DNA from: Spirosoma telluris
GTDB taxonomy: Bacteria; Bacteroidota; Bacteroidia; Cytophagales; Spirosomataceae
Direction of reading: 5' to 3'
Assembly: GCA_003259005.1 (NCBI GenBank)
Contig: QLII01000001.1
Span: 1,550,001 to 1,614,000 of the forward strand
DNA: 64,000 bases
Below are positions 8,386 through 17,939 of the stretch, piece by piece (within the stretch, counting starts at the first letter, position 1; every line of letters starts with the position of its first letter). The position numbers and the translations under genes are program-made. The notes under the pieces are model-generated. The model saw only the letters and a list, made by a program, of their open reading frames with translations. It made no database searches and was not told the DNA's origin.

Positions 8386-8521
8386 CTAGTGCTTTGCCAA
8401 TTTAGTTTCTCGAGGCCGCCCGCGCGGTAGTTTCTGTCGATTGTTTAGTCTTTGATAATCATCATTATAGCACCAAAAGAATCTAGTAGAATCAAAAGAA
8501 TCTAGTTTGGTCAGGCACTAG
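8386..8521. repeat. CTAG-bounded inverted-repeat element, copy E
   Basis: 136 bp, ends CTAGTGCTTTGCC and GGCACTAG. It shares a 33-bp exact stretch with copy A and the G+C-rich 11-mer GCCCGCGCGGT (8418-8428) with copy B, so it combines modules of both. Confidence 0.75.
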
Positions 8522-8560
8522 AAAGAAAAGAAATAATGGTATAGTGCATACCCATTTCGC

Positions 8561-8595
8561 AAAAAAACGCTGACCCTAACAGGATCAGCGTTTTT
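8561..8595. terminator. Hairpin terminator
   Basis: 15-bp arms (8563-8577 and 8581-8595, one G.T pair) flanked by A7 and T5, bidirectional. The stem core is CGCTGA. It may serve the dioxygenase gene upstream. Confidence 0.8.
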
Positions 8596-8879
8596 AATGG
8601 TCACCCTCCCTAAGAGTGAGGCATGTACTATTGACCATGACAGGTCAGGCTTTTACTATTTACGGGTTCATATTGAATTACAATCTTTAGACGAAGCTGA
8701 ACCCGGCAGGTAACAAATAAAAAAGATTTTATAGTCTCTATTTAGCATACTTCGTTTTTGACAACTACGCAACTGACGATAGTGATCGTACTATATATTT
8801 GGAAACAAAGCCAAGAGAGTAATTCTTAAGGAATAGGCAGCGGTCCAACTTATCAGTAATAACTCAAGGACCTATTAAT
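8596..8879. other. Short non-coding interval
   Basis: No gene or structure recognised between the terminator and the end of the phzF-like gene. Confidence 0.4.
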
Positions 8880-9725
8880 TTACAGCTTAACGTCACCAAT
8901 CAGATACAGTTGTACCTGACCCGAAATATCAACGCGGGCCGGGTTTATTCCATCGTCGTTCAACTTACATTTAAGGAAACCTCCCCGCTTGGAAAGCTGA
9001 CGGGCGGTGAGTTCAGTTTTACCGAGTTTTTCGGCCCAGTAGGGTACCAGAGTTGTGTGTGCTGAACCCGTAACTGGGTCTTCGTCTATACCGGTCTGAG
9101 GGCCAAAAAAACGGGATACAAAATCAACCGGCTCCTGATCACTCGTTTTATTGCCGGGTGCGGTCACTATAATTCCTCGCGCTGGAACGGTACTCATTTC
9201 CCGAAAATCAGGGTCGAGTGCTTCAATCTGCGCCTGCGTCTCATAAACCAGCATAAAATCGGTTTTACCCTTAAAGATTGCCAGTGGTTTCTCGCTCACG
9301 CTGGCCAACAAAGCAGGTGGCTGCAGGTTCGATTTTTGTACATTGTCGGCAGGAAAATCGAGAGTTAACCAATCATTTTCGCCCCGACACACTTTCAGTA
9401 AACCACTCCGGGAATTAAAAAAAATCTCTTCATTCGGTATAGCCGTTTCTTCACCATCCTGTTTATTTTCAAGAAAAAACACCACGTAACTAGCAGCAAG
9501 GGTAGCATGACCGCACAAATCAACCTCGATCGTCGGCGTAAACCAGCGAATGTGATAGGTAGCTTCCATCTCCGTTTTTACATAAAAAGCCGTTTCCGCC
9601 AGGTTATTTTCAGAGGCTATCTGCTGCATCTGCTCATCTGGGAGCCAATCTGCTAAAGGAACGACCGCAGCGGGATTTCCGGCAAACAGTCGATCAGTAA
9701 ACGCATCGAGTTGATAAATACGCAT
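8880..9725 (-). CDS. PhzF-family isomerase/epimerase
   Basis: A 281-residue protein of normal PhzF length. The diagnostic N-terminus MRIYQLDAFTDRLFAGNPAAV is followed by SENNLAETAFY, in which the Glu is the family's catalytic residue, then the DLCGHATLA motif and, in the second half, the matching EDPVTGSAHT loop. PhzF proteins have two similar half-barrels; related enzymes isomerise a dihydro-anthranilate in phenazine synthesis, but no phenazine genes are present, so this is a stand-alone member with an unknown substrate. It is followed on the same strand by none; the HAD gene lies 34 bases upstream and they may be co-transcribed. Confidence 0.92.
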   Translation of the reverse strand: MRIYQLDAFTDRLFAGNPAAVVPLADWLPDEQMQQIASENNLAETAFYVKTEMEATYHIRWFTPTIEVDLCGHATLAASYVVFFLENKQDGEETAIPNEEIFFNSRSGLLKVCRGENDWLTLDFPADNVQKSNLQPPALLASVSEKPLAIFKGKTDFMLVYETQAQIEALDPDFREMSTVPARGIIVTAPGNKTSDQEPVDFVSRFFGPQTGIDEDPVTGSAHTTLVPYWAEKLGKTELTARQLSKRGGFLKCKLNDDGINPARVDISGQVQLYLIGDVKL

Positions 9726-9759
9726 GAGGGTTTAGGGTGCGCAAAGCGCTTTTAGGAAA

Positions 9760-10449
9760 TTAGGAATAGTGTACTGTAGTTTGTAACCCATCAATTATAG
9801 CCGCAGAAAAGTCACTAAGCGAAGGTAGTTTGACAGTGGCAATTGCAAATTTAGGGTTGTTGTATTCAAAAGCACCGGGCACAGCTATCGTTTGCATACC
9901 AGCCGCAGTAGCCGATTGAAGCCCACTACCCGAATCCTCAAAGGCCAGACAATTGGCAGGCAGTACCTTTAACTTGCGGGCAGTGCCCAGGTATACATCC
10001 GGGGCAGGTTTGTTGTGGGCTTCGAGCGTAGCCGAATGCCAGAGCGTCAACGAATTACGAATACCAAGCCGGTCGATAACCACCTCAATTAAACTCATGG
10101 GTGAGGCCGATGCTATGGCCGTTGGGATACCCCTCTCCACAAAAAAGGCGATCGTGGCGAGGGCACCAGGCATTGGTTCGGCCAGGTGAGCAATCCGTTC
10201 GTGAACCCCGTGTGTAATGGCGTCGGCCAGGTCTTCTAGGCTACGTCCCTGTGCCGCCTGTTCAGTCCAGGGCGCGCGGGCAAACCAATAGCGTACAACC
10301 TCCAGAATTGGCAATCCCGTAGTTTGTTTGCATTCGTCGTCGGTCAGGTATAAGCCAACGGTGTCAAAAACCTCCCGTTCCATAGCCCGCCAATGGGGTT
10401 CTGAATCTACCAGAAGGCCATCCATATCAAATATTGCTGCGTGTATCAA
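9760..10449 (-). CDS. HAD-superfamily sugar-phosphate phosphatase (HxpB/YniC-like)
   Basis: A 229-residue HAD subfamily IA phosphatase. Motif I is FDMDGLLVDSE with both catalytic Asp; motif II is ASASP; motif III Lys is in HNKPAPDVYL; motif IV is FEDSGSGLQSA. Residues ~18-85 form the helical cap. The YWFARAPW and SASPMSLIEVV stretches resemble E. coli hexitol phosphatase HxpB, suggesting a hexitol- or deoxyhexose-phosphate substrate by homology. Forms a same-strand group with the genes for the lipoprotein and YciI protein upstream. Confidence 0.88.
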   Translation of the reverse strand: MIHAAIFDMDGLLVDSEPHWRAMEREVFDTVGLYLTDDECKQTTGLPILEVVRYWFARAPWTEQAAQGRSLEDLADAITHGVHERIAHLAEPMPGALATIAFFVERGIPTAIASASPMSLIEVVIDRLGIRNSLTLWHSATLEAHNKPAPDVYLGTARKLKVLPANCLAFEDSGSGLQSATAAGMQTIAVPGAFEYNNPKFAIATVKLPSLSDFSAAIIDGLQTTVHYS

Positions 10450-10482
10450 GGTTTGTATTCTTGGGGTTTTACCGCTACTACT

Positions 10483-10677
10483 TCAACGGGCATGCTCCGT
10501 TTGTTTTTCCTTGGGCACATCATTGACTTCAAGGGTATCATCGTCAACAATCGTTGTATCAATGGGCACAGTAGCCGTTTTTGTTTTTGCACTATGCCCA
10601 CAGGCTGAGAGTGAGCCCAGAAAAAGCAACAGGCAAATCCCTACCAGATGCCTGAAGCGTACTGTGTGAACGCTCAT
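10483..10677 (-). CDS. Small lipoprotein (64 aa)
   Basis: From ATG 10677 the protein has a basic N-terminus (MSVHTVRFRH), a hydrophobic stretch and a lipobox LGSLSAC with the Cys at residue 26. The mature part of about 39 residues is Thr/Asp/Glu-rich. An in-frame ATG at 10713 would overlap the YciI gene and spoil the signal peptide, so I prefer 10677. No domain recognised. It would be anchored in the membrane by lipid. Confidence 0.65.
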   Translation of the reverse strand: MSVHTVRFRHLVGICLLLFLGSLSACGHSAKTKTATVPIDTTIVDDDTLEVNDVPKEKQTEHAR

Positions 10678-10705
10678 TTCTGTACGGACCACAAGTGGAC
10701 TATTG

Positions 10706-10993
10706 TCATACATTGGCCTGCCGAAACGGTTTTACGTCGATGGTATCCCACACTCCCTGCACAATATACGGGTCGTTTTTGAGATACTCATTTAATTGAT
10801 CTTCAGTCTCCATATTCAGCATGAGCATTGAACCAATCATTTTACCAGCTGGATCAAGCAAAGCACCACCAAGTAGAAATTGCCCTTTCTCTTTTAACTG
10901 ACTAACATAAGTGAAATGCGCAGGACGGGCCGCCATCCGCCGGTCAAGCGCATCGGGGTCGGTATGGTCGTATGCATGAATTATGTACTGCAT
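10706..10993 (-). CDS. YciI-family protein
   Basis: A 95-residue protein of the YciI-like ferredoxin-fold family: MQYIIHAYDHTDPDALDRR, the conserved R-x-x-H (RPAHFTYV) and the GGALLDPAG and NDPYIVQGVWD segments all match. The conserved His and Asp are thought to form an active site in the family; the reaction is not known. It is divergent from the S9 peptidase gene. Its start is 142 bases from that gene's chosen start. Confidence 0.9.
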   Translation of the reverse strand: MQYIIHAYDHTDPDALDRRMAARPAHFTYVSQLKEKGQFLLGGALLDPAGKMIGSMLMLNMETEDQLNEYLKNDPYIVQGVWDTIDVKPFRQANV

Positions 10994-11135
10994 GAATCAG
11001 GGTAGCGATTTAATGATCATTTCTAGTCCGAAAAGTAAGCGTTTCGGCCTTTTCTTCCTAATTTCAGGCGTTTCCCTCTTTCACTCCAATAGAGCCATAC
11101 CTACAGTGCGGTTCTTTAGATCTCTTTATTCATCA

Positions 11136-13604
11136 ATGAAACACATTTCCTGTTGGCCGCTTGCCTTGCTAGCGGCATCGGCTCTTGCTCAGCCTGCTCC
11201 GAAACCTGCTGGCTCCGCAACACGCCCGCAACTCACCGTCGAAACCATCATGCAGGACTCCAAAGTGTGGGTCGGCACGTCGCCGTCTAATCCGTTCTGG
11301 TCAGACGACTCTCAGACACTTTACTTTAGCTGGAATCCCGAGAAAGCCAAAGGTGATTCGCTCTATAAAATAACGTTTACTCGTCCGGCAAAAGGCAAAT
11401 CGCTTACTGCGACTCAACCCGTGAAAGTAAGGCCGGTTGAACGTCGGGCACTGGCAACCCCACCGGTGGCCGCTTACAACCGGGCCTATACACAACGGCT
11501 ATTTGACCGTCAGGGCGACTTATTTTTGCTTGATGTTAAGTCGGGAAAAACCCGGCAACTTACCAATACGGTGGATGTTGAGGCAGATCCCGTTTTCTCA
11601 GGCGATGAGAAGACGGTTGTATTTCGACGCACGGGTACGGGAGCTAACCTCTTCAGCATTGACCTTCAATCCGGCGAATTTACGCAACTCACTGATTTTC
11701 GAACAGGCCCTAAAAAGCCTGATCCCAAGCTAAGTGATGAAGAAAAATTCCTGAAACAGGATCAATTGCGCCTATCGACAGTATTAAAGGAGCGGAAAGA
11801 GAAAAAAGATGAAGGCGACAAGATTAGCAAAGCCGACAAGCCCAAACGGCCTAAAGAAATTTATCTGGACGATAAACAATTGCTCGCTCCGCAACTCAGT
11901 CCCGATGGTCGTTTCGTTACGTATCGGTTAAGTAAAAGTGCCACTGGAACCAAAAACACCCAGGTGCCCAATTACGTGACCGAATCGGGGTACACTGAAG
12001 AGATCGCTGGCCGTACCAAAGTGGGGGCTCCCGCAGCCGCACAGGAGTTTTTTGTTTATGACCGGGTTAAAGATACGGTTCGCGTGGTTAGCACGAAAAG
12101 TATTCCGGGTATCACCGATCAACCGGCTTATTTAAAATCGGTTAGTACGACAAAACCCGATACCAGCAAAAAAACGCGCCCCGTTGTCGTTAATGGCCCT
12201 GTCTGGTCAGACGATGGTAAGTTGTGCGTGGTTGTGGTACGATCGCTCGACAACAAAGACCGCTGGATCATGCGATTCGATCCTGAAACCTTAACGCTTT
12301 CCAATCTTGATCGACAGCATGATGACGCCTGGGTTGCTGGCCCTGGTATTAACTGGCAGGGCATGGGCTCGGCTTCCGGCAACATGAATTTTCTGGCAGA
12401 TAATCAAACGCTCTGGTTCCAGTCGGAGGCTGATGGTTACTCGCATATTTATACGGTTAATGTATTGACGGGTGAGAAAAAACAACTGACTTCGGGCAAA
12501 TTTGAGGTACAGCAGGTACAGCTATCGAAAGACAAAACCCAGTTTTTCATACAAACCAATGAAGTACACCCTGGCGAGCAGCATTTTTATCGAATGGCTG
12601 TTACCGGTGGGGAGCGCATTCGTTTGACCAGCATGACGGGTGCCAACGACGTAACCCTTTCGCCCGACGAAACCCGGATGGCCATTCGTTACTCGTCCAG
12701 CAATCAACCCTGGGAACTGTATGTAGCGGATGTAAGTCAACAGCCGTCAGCGGCCAGTAAAACTAGCGCAAAGGGATTGGCGGTATCTACTCCAGTAAAA
12801 CTTACCGAATCTCAGACAGAAAACTTTAAAAGCTATCCCTGGCGTGAGCCAACGATGGTCACGATTCCAGCCCGGGATGGTCAAACAATTTACGCCCGCC
12901 TGTATAAACCAACTGCCCCAAGCGGCAAGGCTGTAGTTTTCGTACATGGGGCTGGCTATTTGCAGAACGCACATAAATGGTGGAGTTCCTATTTCCGCGA
13001 GTATATGTTCAATAACCTGCTTGTCGATAAGGGCTACACGGTGCTGGATATTGACTACCGGGCCAGCGCGGGCTACGGTCGCGACTGGCGAACCGGAATC
13101 TACCGGTTTATGGGTGGTAAAGATTTAGAGGATCACGTCGATGCTGCAAAGTGGCTTGTGCAAACGCAGGGCGTAGATGAAAAGCGGATCGGTATTTATG
13201 GGGGTTCATACGGTGGTTTCATCACGCTCATGGCCCTGTTTACCACACCCGACGTGTTTAAGGCAGGAGCCGCCCTTCGGCCTGTAACCGATTGGGCAGC
13301 TTACAACCACCCTTATACGGCTAATATCCTGAATGAACCGCAGTTAGACTCCCTCTCCTATCGTCGTTCGTCCCCCATTTACTTCGCCGAGGGACTAAAG
13401 AATTACCTGCTCATTTGCCACGGTATGGTCGATGTGAACGTTCATTTTCAGGACACTGTCCGGCTGATGCAGCGGTTGATAGAACTAAAAAAAGAGAACT
13501 GGGAAGTTGCCGCTTATCCGATGGAAGATCACGGTTTTGTAGAGCCATCGAGCTGGACGGACGAATACAAACGGATTCTGAAATTGTTTGAAGAGCGATT
13601 GTAA
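11136..13604 (+). CDS. S9-family (DPP IV/prolyl oligopeptidase-like) serine peptidase
   Basis: About 822 residues from ATG 11136, which gives a signal peptide (MKHISCWPLALLAASALAQ); the frame is open further upstream but without a signal. Residues ~60-560 contain beta-propeller repeats of TolB/DPP IV type (QLSPDGRFVTYR, TLSPDETRMAIRY). The C-terminal alpha/beta-hydrolase has the nucleophile in GIYGGSYGGF, the Asp in HGMVDVNVHFQ and the His in MEDHGF. Exported, probably periplasmic peptidase trimming peptides, often after Pro or Ala. A charged insert (~residues 195-245, many Lys/Glu/Asp) is notable. Ends before a shared terminator. Confidence 0.92.
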   Translation: MKHISCWPLALLAASALAQPAPKPAGSATRPQLTVETIMQDSKVWVGTSPSNPFWSDDSQTLYFSWNPEKAKGDSLYKITFTRPAKGKSLTATQPVKVRPVERRALATPPVAAYNRAYTQRLFDRQGDLFLLDVKSGKTRQLTNTVDVEADPVFSGDEKTVVFRRTGTGANLFSIDLQSGEFTQLTDFRTGPKKPDPKLSDEEKFLKQDQLRLSTVLKERKEKKDEGDKISKADKPKRPKEIYLDDKQLLAPQLSPDGRFVTYRLSKSATGTKNTQVPNYVTESGYTEEIAGRTKVGAPAAAQEFFVYDRVKDTVRVVSTKSIPGITDQPAYLKSVSTTKPDTSKKTRPVVVNGPVWSDDGKLCVVVVRSLDNKDRWIMRFDPETLTLSNLDRQHDDAWVAGPGINWQGMGSASGNMNFLADNQTLWFQSEADGYSHIYTVNVLTGEKKQLTSGKFEVQQVQLSKDKTQFFIQTNEVHPGEQHFYRMAVTGGERIRLTSMTGANDVTLSPDETRMAIRYSSSNQPWELYVADVSQQPSAASKTSAKGLAVSTPVKLTESQTENFKSYPWREPTMVTIPARDGQTIYARLYKPTAPSGKAVVFVHGAGYLQNAHKWWSSYFREYMFNNLLVDKGYTVLDIDYRASAGYGRDWRTGIYRFMGGKDLEDHVDAAKWLVQTQGVDEKRIGIYGGSYGGFITLMALFTTPDVFKAGAALRPVTDWAAYNHPYTANILNEPQLDSLSYRRSSPIYFAEGLKNYLLICHGMVDVNVHFQDTVRLMQRLIELKKENWEVAAYPMEDHGFVEPSSWTDEYKRILKLFEERL

Positions 13605-13624
13605 TGGTTCAGTTTGAAGTTTAT

Positions 13625-13679
13625 AGTTTGAGGTTGGCTGACGCAAGAGTTTTGCTTTCGCGTCAGCCAACCTCAAACT
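13625..13679. terminator. Hairpin between convergent genes (reiterated-word type)
   Basis: Perfect 20-bp arms (13625-13644 and 13660-13679). The left side, including the preceding bases, repeats the word AGTTTGA/AGTTTAT. Sits between two converging stop codons. Confidence 0.85.
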
Positions 13680-13686
13680 GAAAACC

Positions 13687-16016
13687 TCATTCCACTGCTA
13701 CGCGCAAAACCGACTGGCGAGACTCAGCCGTTATTTTGAGTAGATAAAATCCAGCCGTAACGCCGTCCATTGGCCATTCTGCCTGTTTTTTCCCTATGAA
13801 CGCGGGTATCTGGTAAGACCGGATGACCCGACCTGACACATCCAGCAAGTGAACCTGCACCGCCGACCGTTCGGGCTGTTCGAGTTCAAGTCGGAGTCGG
13901 TCTATAACCGGATTGGGCACTATACGCGCTGATAAAGGCGCAACGGGCTCATTTAGGGCCGTGAGTACAAAACTTATGGCGTCCGACGGGGGCGAAGGGC
14001 ATCCGTTAACAGTAACGATTACATAATATTGTCCGCTTGAAAATGGTATTAATGAAGGGCCCGTAGCGTTTGGAACGGCTACGCCCGCCGTATTACCCGT
14101 GCTCACATACCATTGAATTCCTGCCGTTTGATTGACGACTAAGGTACTATTGGCGACCTGACTAACCGTTGGTTTGGGTGGTGTCGGATTCAACGCGGTT
14201 AAGGATACAAAGACAGTGCTGGCCGTACATCGATTACTATCCCGAACACTCACGGTATAGGTGCCTTCCGTCAGGGCAGTTTGACTGGCCGTAAACGTTT
14301 TAAGCGTATCGCGCCGTTCCGTTTGCCAGTAAAACGTAAATGGTTTTGCTCCGCCAGCGACCTGAACGGCGGCTTGTCCATCACTCCCCCCTGAGCAGGA
14401 AACATTCTTAATTGACCCATTCGACAAGGTAAGGGCATTCATATTGGTGACAACGGCTACGGCAGAGTCAGCACAGCCACCATCGTCCACGACGCGAAGA
14501 CGATAGGTATTCGGTGGTAGTTTGCTAATCTGACTTGTGGTCTGGAACGCCTGTCCAATAATCTGGTATTGCTTTCCCGTACCCGTACCACCCGTACTCG
14601 TCAAATTAACGGCACCCGTAGGGCAGGTACAGCAAGTAGCCGGTATGGCTGTTGCCTGAACTTTCATTGGATCAGTTTTTCCAACGGTTACTGACGCCAG
14701 GCTTGTACACCCATTGACATCGGTGCCAATAACAGTATAATTGCCAACCGCAACCCCGCTGATTACGCTACTAGCCTGGGGAGCTGAAGCGGCAGTAATT
14801 TGATAGGCTACAGCTCCTGTTCCACCCGCAGCAGTCATGATGATAGAGCCACTAGTAGGGCTAACACAATTCACAGGTTTCGAAACCGCTGTTAGGGTAA
14901 GTGGGGCAGGCTGTCCAATCGTTACGCTTTGTTTCCCCAAGCAACCGATAGCATCCTGAACGGTAATTTCATAGGTAGTTGCCGCTAAGCCCGTAAACTG
15001 CGTTCCGGTCTGGAAAGCGCCATTACCTAATTTATACTGATAGCCACCCGATCCTCCCGAAACCTGAACGCTTACGCTCCCATCTACCGTACCAACGCAC
15101 CGAGTCGGAGTTGGGGTCAGCTTAATAGTAAAAGGAGCGGGTTGTCCTATCGTCACAGACTGATAAGCAACACAGCTGTTTTTATCTGAAACAATAAGGA
15201 GATAGGTTGTATTGGCAACCAGATCAAGAAATGTGCCGCTTGTCTGGTTTGCAGTACGATTAAGGATGGCATACCGAAAATCACCAACTCCTCCTATGGC
15301 AGAGGCAATGATGGCCCCATCTCCCCACCCACGCACTTTGTATTAATAACCGTCGTACTGACAATGATGGCTGGGGGCTGTTTTAAGTCAACAGTCGATT
15401 GAACAGTGCAGCCTTTTGCATCTTTTACCACAATAGGATAGGTACCCGCTATCAGGTTACCAAATACGTTAAGATCTTTAAACGGCTGACTGCCTAATTG
15501 ATACTGTACTTTTCCTTCCCCACCACTGCTATTAATAGAAACCATTCCATCGTTGCCGCCATTACAAAGCGGGGATTGAATATCGATGGAGGTGATCAAA
15601 ATAGGGGAATATACCTGAACAGTAGCAGTGGCGGTTGTGGTCGTTATCGTTGTGACAATAGCGGTTGAGCTGGTTGCTGTCGAGCTGGTGGTGGTCGAAC
15701 TGGTAACCGATGTGCTGGTTACGTCACAGATAGCCGTGTAGGCTGTTGTTTGCTTCGGAGCAACGGTAATGACCGCTCCTGTCTGCGCCGTTGACCAACG
15801 AAGCACCCCTCCTGTTGGGCAACCAGACGCGGTGAGGCTTGTTGAGGTCCCGGAACATATCGTTGCCGAACTAACAGTAAGTGTTAACGTAGCCGGTGCG
15901 GTAGGAATAGTAGCGGTGGTAAGCGCCCGAACAGGGCTTAAGAAGCCAATCAGTCCTACCAACATAAAGCCAATAGTCCAGAAGAACTTGTAACTCAATT
16001 GTACATTTTTTTGCAT
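13687..16016 (-). CDS. SprB-repeat protein with type IX secretion sorting domain
   Basis: A secreted surface protein of about 775 residues. From ATG 16016 there is a signal peptide (MQKNVQLSYKFF...), then an Ig-like region, a Thr/Ser tract (about 15605-15725), at least six SprB-type repeats (pattern C-x-G-x2-DG...GG...Y-x-i/l), and a C-terminal T9SS type A sorting domain with VPNPVIDRLRLEL and a final FYLLKIT...RVAVE. Export by T9SS and anchoring or release at the cell surface follow from the family. The frame breaks at the C4 run 15323-15326; adding one base restores an unbroken repeat (KCVGGGDGAI), so I read one gene. Confidence 0.88.
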
Positions 16017-16040
16017 ACTCAGGTAATAATAGCTAACAAA

Positions 16041-16048
16041 CAAATATA
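16041..16048 (-). promoter_or_regulatory. Bacteroidota -7 box for the SprB-like gene
   Basis: TATATTTG on the minus strand, matching TAnnTTTG, 24 bases before the chosen ATG. No good TTG -33 element is found, so only the -7 box is supported. Confidence 0.5.
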
Positions 16049-16184
16049 GCCTGATCAGCTACGAAACCTATACCACTAGCAAAGTATTACATGGCGACTA
16101 AATGCAATTTATCCTATGGATAAGTAAAAGAGAGGAAGGTATACGATTTTATAGGTAAGATAAACAGGCCACTAGCAGGCAGGA

Positions 16185-16679
16185 TTAATAAAACAGGCCC
16201 CAGTCATCGGGAGCATCGTTATCTTTATCAAACCCGTTTACCCATTCAACAAACAGCAGCCGAAACTGCTCAATTTCTTCCCGAAGTACATTTAGGTAGG
16301 CCGTAGCAGCCAGTTTTTCGGCTTTGCAATACGATGTTTGCGCAAGCAGTTCGCGGGCGTGCATTTTAATGATTACTGCATTTTCCATCCGAAGGGTGTA
16401 CAAATCGCCACCTTCGGCCCCAACAATTTTTGGTGCCAGCATCATCGCATTCGCCAGCATCTGTTCGTGCATCATGAGCACATCTTCTTCCTTGTTGATG
16501 GTTTCAACAATGGCCTGTGTAAGCTCCATCAATTCATTCGCTTTCCGCAGGATGGGTAAATTCTTAATACGCCGATTTTCTGCCTCCATTTCAGCACGAG
16601 CTTCCTCCGGGTCATAGTCCTCGTCAAAGCCATCCCAATCCAGAAAGCTATCGTCGTCGTCTTCGTCATCAAAGTTCAT
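16185..16679 (-). CDS. Conserved acidic helical protein, function unknown
   Basis: About 164 residues from ATG 16679. The N-terminus is strikingly acidic (MNFDDEDDDDSFLDWDGFDE); the rest is predicted largely helical (NELMELTQAIVETI, MMHEQMLANAMMLAP). No transmembrane segment or signal. In-frame starts at 16715 and 16769 would put a hydrophobic stretch before the acidic region, which seems less likely. I do not recognise a named family. It stands alone between the SprB-like gene and the Anbu gene, which is transcribed away from it. Confidence 0.6.
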   Translation of the reverse strand: MNFDDEDDDDSFLDWDGFDEDYDPEEARAEMEAENRRIKNLPILRKANELMELTQAIVETINKEEDVLMMHEQMLANAMMLAPKIVGAEGGDLYTLRMENAVIIKMHARELLAQTSYCKAEKLAATAYLNVLREEIEQFRLLFVEWVNGFDKDNDAPDDWGLFY

Positions 16680-17054
16680 CGCAAAACGGGCAGAGGGAAT
16701 GAACACCTTCTGCATGCCAAAGTAACACAAACCTTTCCCAAAAACAAACCATTCATCCTCAAAAAGCAATACCTGTTAACCAAATTAATTATTGATACTT
16801 ATTGGTTATGATAGGCAGAGTTGAATCTGTACAATTGACATTGAGTAACCCGATCTGTCATCTGCAACTAGGGTTGCCATTCCCAGTAAACGTAAGCGAA
16901 GGGTATTAAAAACTGGTTAGAAAGTTGATTTATAAACGATAGTAAATAGCCCACTATGTGCTTCACTATCCATTATTCTGTCGTAGCTGGGTGGTACGTA
17001 ACCGCATTTTTCGAGAAAAGAACGGGTAAATCAAACAAAAACGGGGGTAACCTG
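16680..17054. other. Non-coding interval upstream of the Anbu gene
   Basis: Contains possible upstream extensions of the minus-strand gene but no independent ORF or repeat that I can support. Confidence 0.4.
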
Positions 17055-17062
17055 TATATTTG
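17055..17062 (+). promoter_or_regulatory. -7 box for the Anbu gene
   Basis: TATATTTG, an exact TAnnTTTG match, 60 bases before ATG 17122. A TTG at the expected distance upstream is missing. Confidence 0.5.
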
Positions 17063-17121
17063 TCTGGTTTAGTACCCAGATGCTCCCAGCGTGGATGCTA
17101 CTGATTTTCCCACTGTATCGA

Positions 17122-17858
17122 ATGACATATTGTTTAGGCGTTAAAGTTGCGTCGGGATTAGTTGCTATCGCCGACAGACGGTTGACCTCCGGCTCAGAAG
17201 TATCATCGAACCGCAAGATTTCGGTTCATGAAGTCGAGAATCACTCGCTTTTTATCATGACCTCGGGTCTACGCTCCGTCCGCGATAAAGCTATTACGTA
17301 TTTTAGTGAGGTTCTTGCCGATCAGGATCGCTCATTTAATAAACTCTATAAGGCTGTCAATGCTTTTGGGAACAGGTAAAGCGGGTAGCGCAGGAAGATA
17401 AATCGTCGATTATTGCCAATGGGCTGAATTTTAACCTGAATGCCATTGTGGGTGGTCAGTTGGAAGACGACAATGAGCATAAATTGTACATGCTTTATCC
17501 CGAAGGCAACTGGGTAGAAGTTGATCAGGGATCTCCGTTCAAGATTATTGGCAATTCTGGGTACGGTAAGCCATTGCTGTTCAGGAACCTATCCTATGAA
17601 TCTAGTTTGCAGGATGCGCTTAAGATTGGCTTTCTGGCCTTTGATGCAACCCGGGTTAGTGCGAACGATGTTGATTATCCGCTCGATGTAGTCATCTATC
17701 CTAAAAATAGCTTCCATATGACTGAATATCGGCTTGAGAAAGAAGATATGGATGAGGTGTCGCACCAATGGAGCGCTTTACTGAGCAACTCGGTTCGAAA
17801 ATTGCCTTCATATTGGATGGACCCGATTTTCGAAAAAGTCCGCGCTGTAACTAAATGA
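17122..17858 (+). CDS. Anbu-type proteasome-like peptidase
   Basis: About 245 residues. From ATG 17122 the protein begins MTYCLGVKVASGLVAIADRRLTSG: after Met removal Thr1 is the N-terminal nucleophile, and ADRRLTSG holds the Asp17-type residue of Ntn hydrolases. This start is typical of Anbu, the ancestral proteasome-like subunit that forms open helical rings. The frame is broken at GGG 17368-17370; one extra G gives FGEQVKRVAQEDKSSI and joins the second part. It lies directly upstream of a transglutaminase-like gene, a pairing known for Anbu loci. Substrates are unknown. Confidence 0.88.
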
Positions 17859-17934
17859 TGAATGATAAGTGATGAATGATGAATAGCTACCCATCACTTC
17901 ATAATCTAGTATTCATCATTTATAATTCATCATT
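17854..17934. repeat. Reiterated-word hairpin (GATGAAT)
   Basis: 24-nt arms (17854-17877 and 17911-17934) with two mismatches. The left arm contains no C, the right arm no G. It includes the stop codon of the Anbu gene and ends six bases before the transglutaminase ATG, so it could affect termination or translation. Confidence 0.75.
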
Positions 17935-17939
17935 CCCAA

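Noticed and set aside
8880..9725. Phenazine biosynthesis locus
   Set aside because: Only a stand-alone PhzF-family gene is present, and these are widespread without phenazine production.
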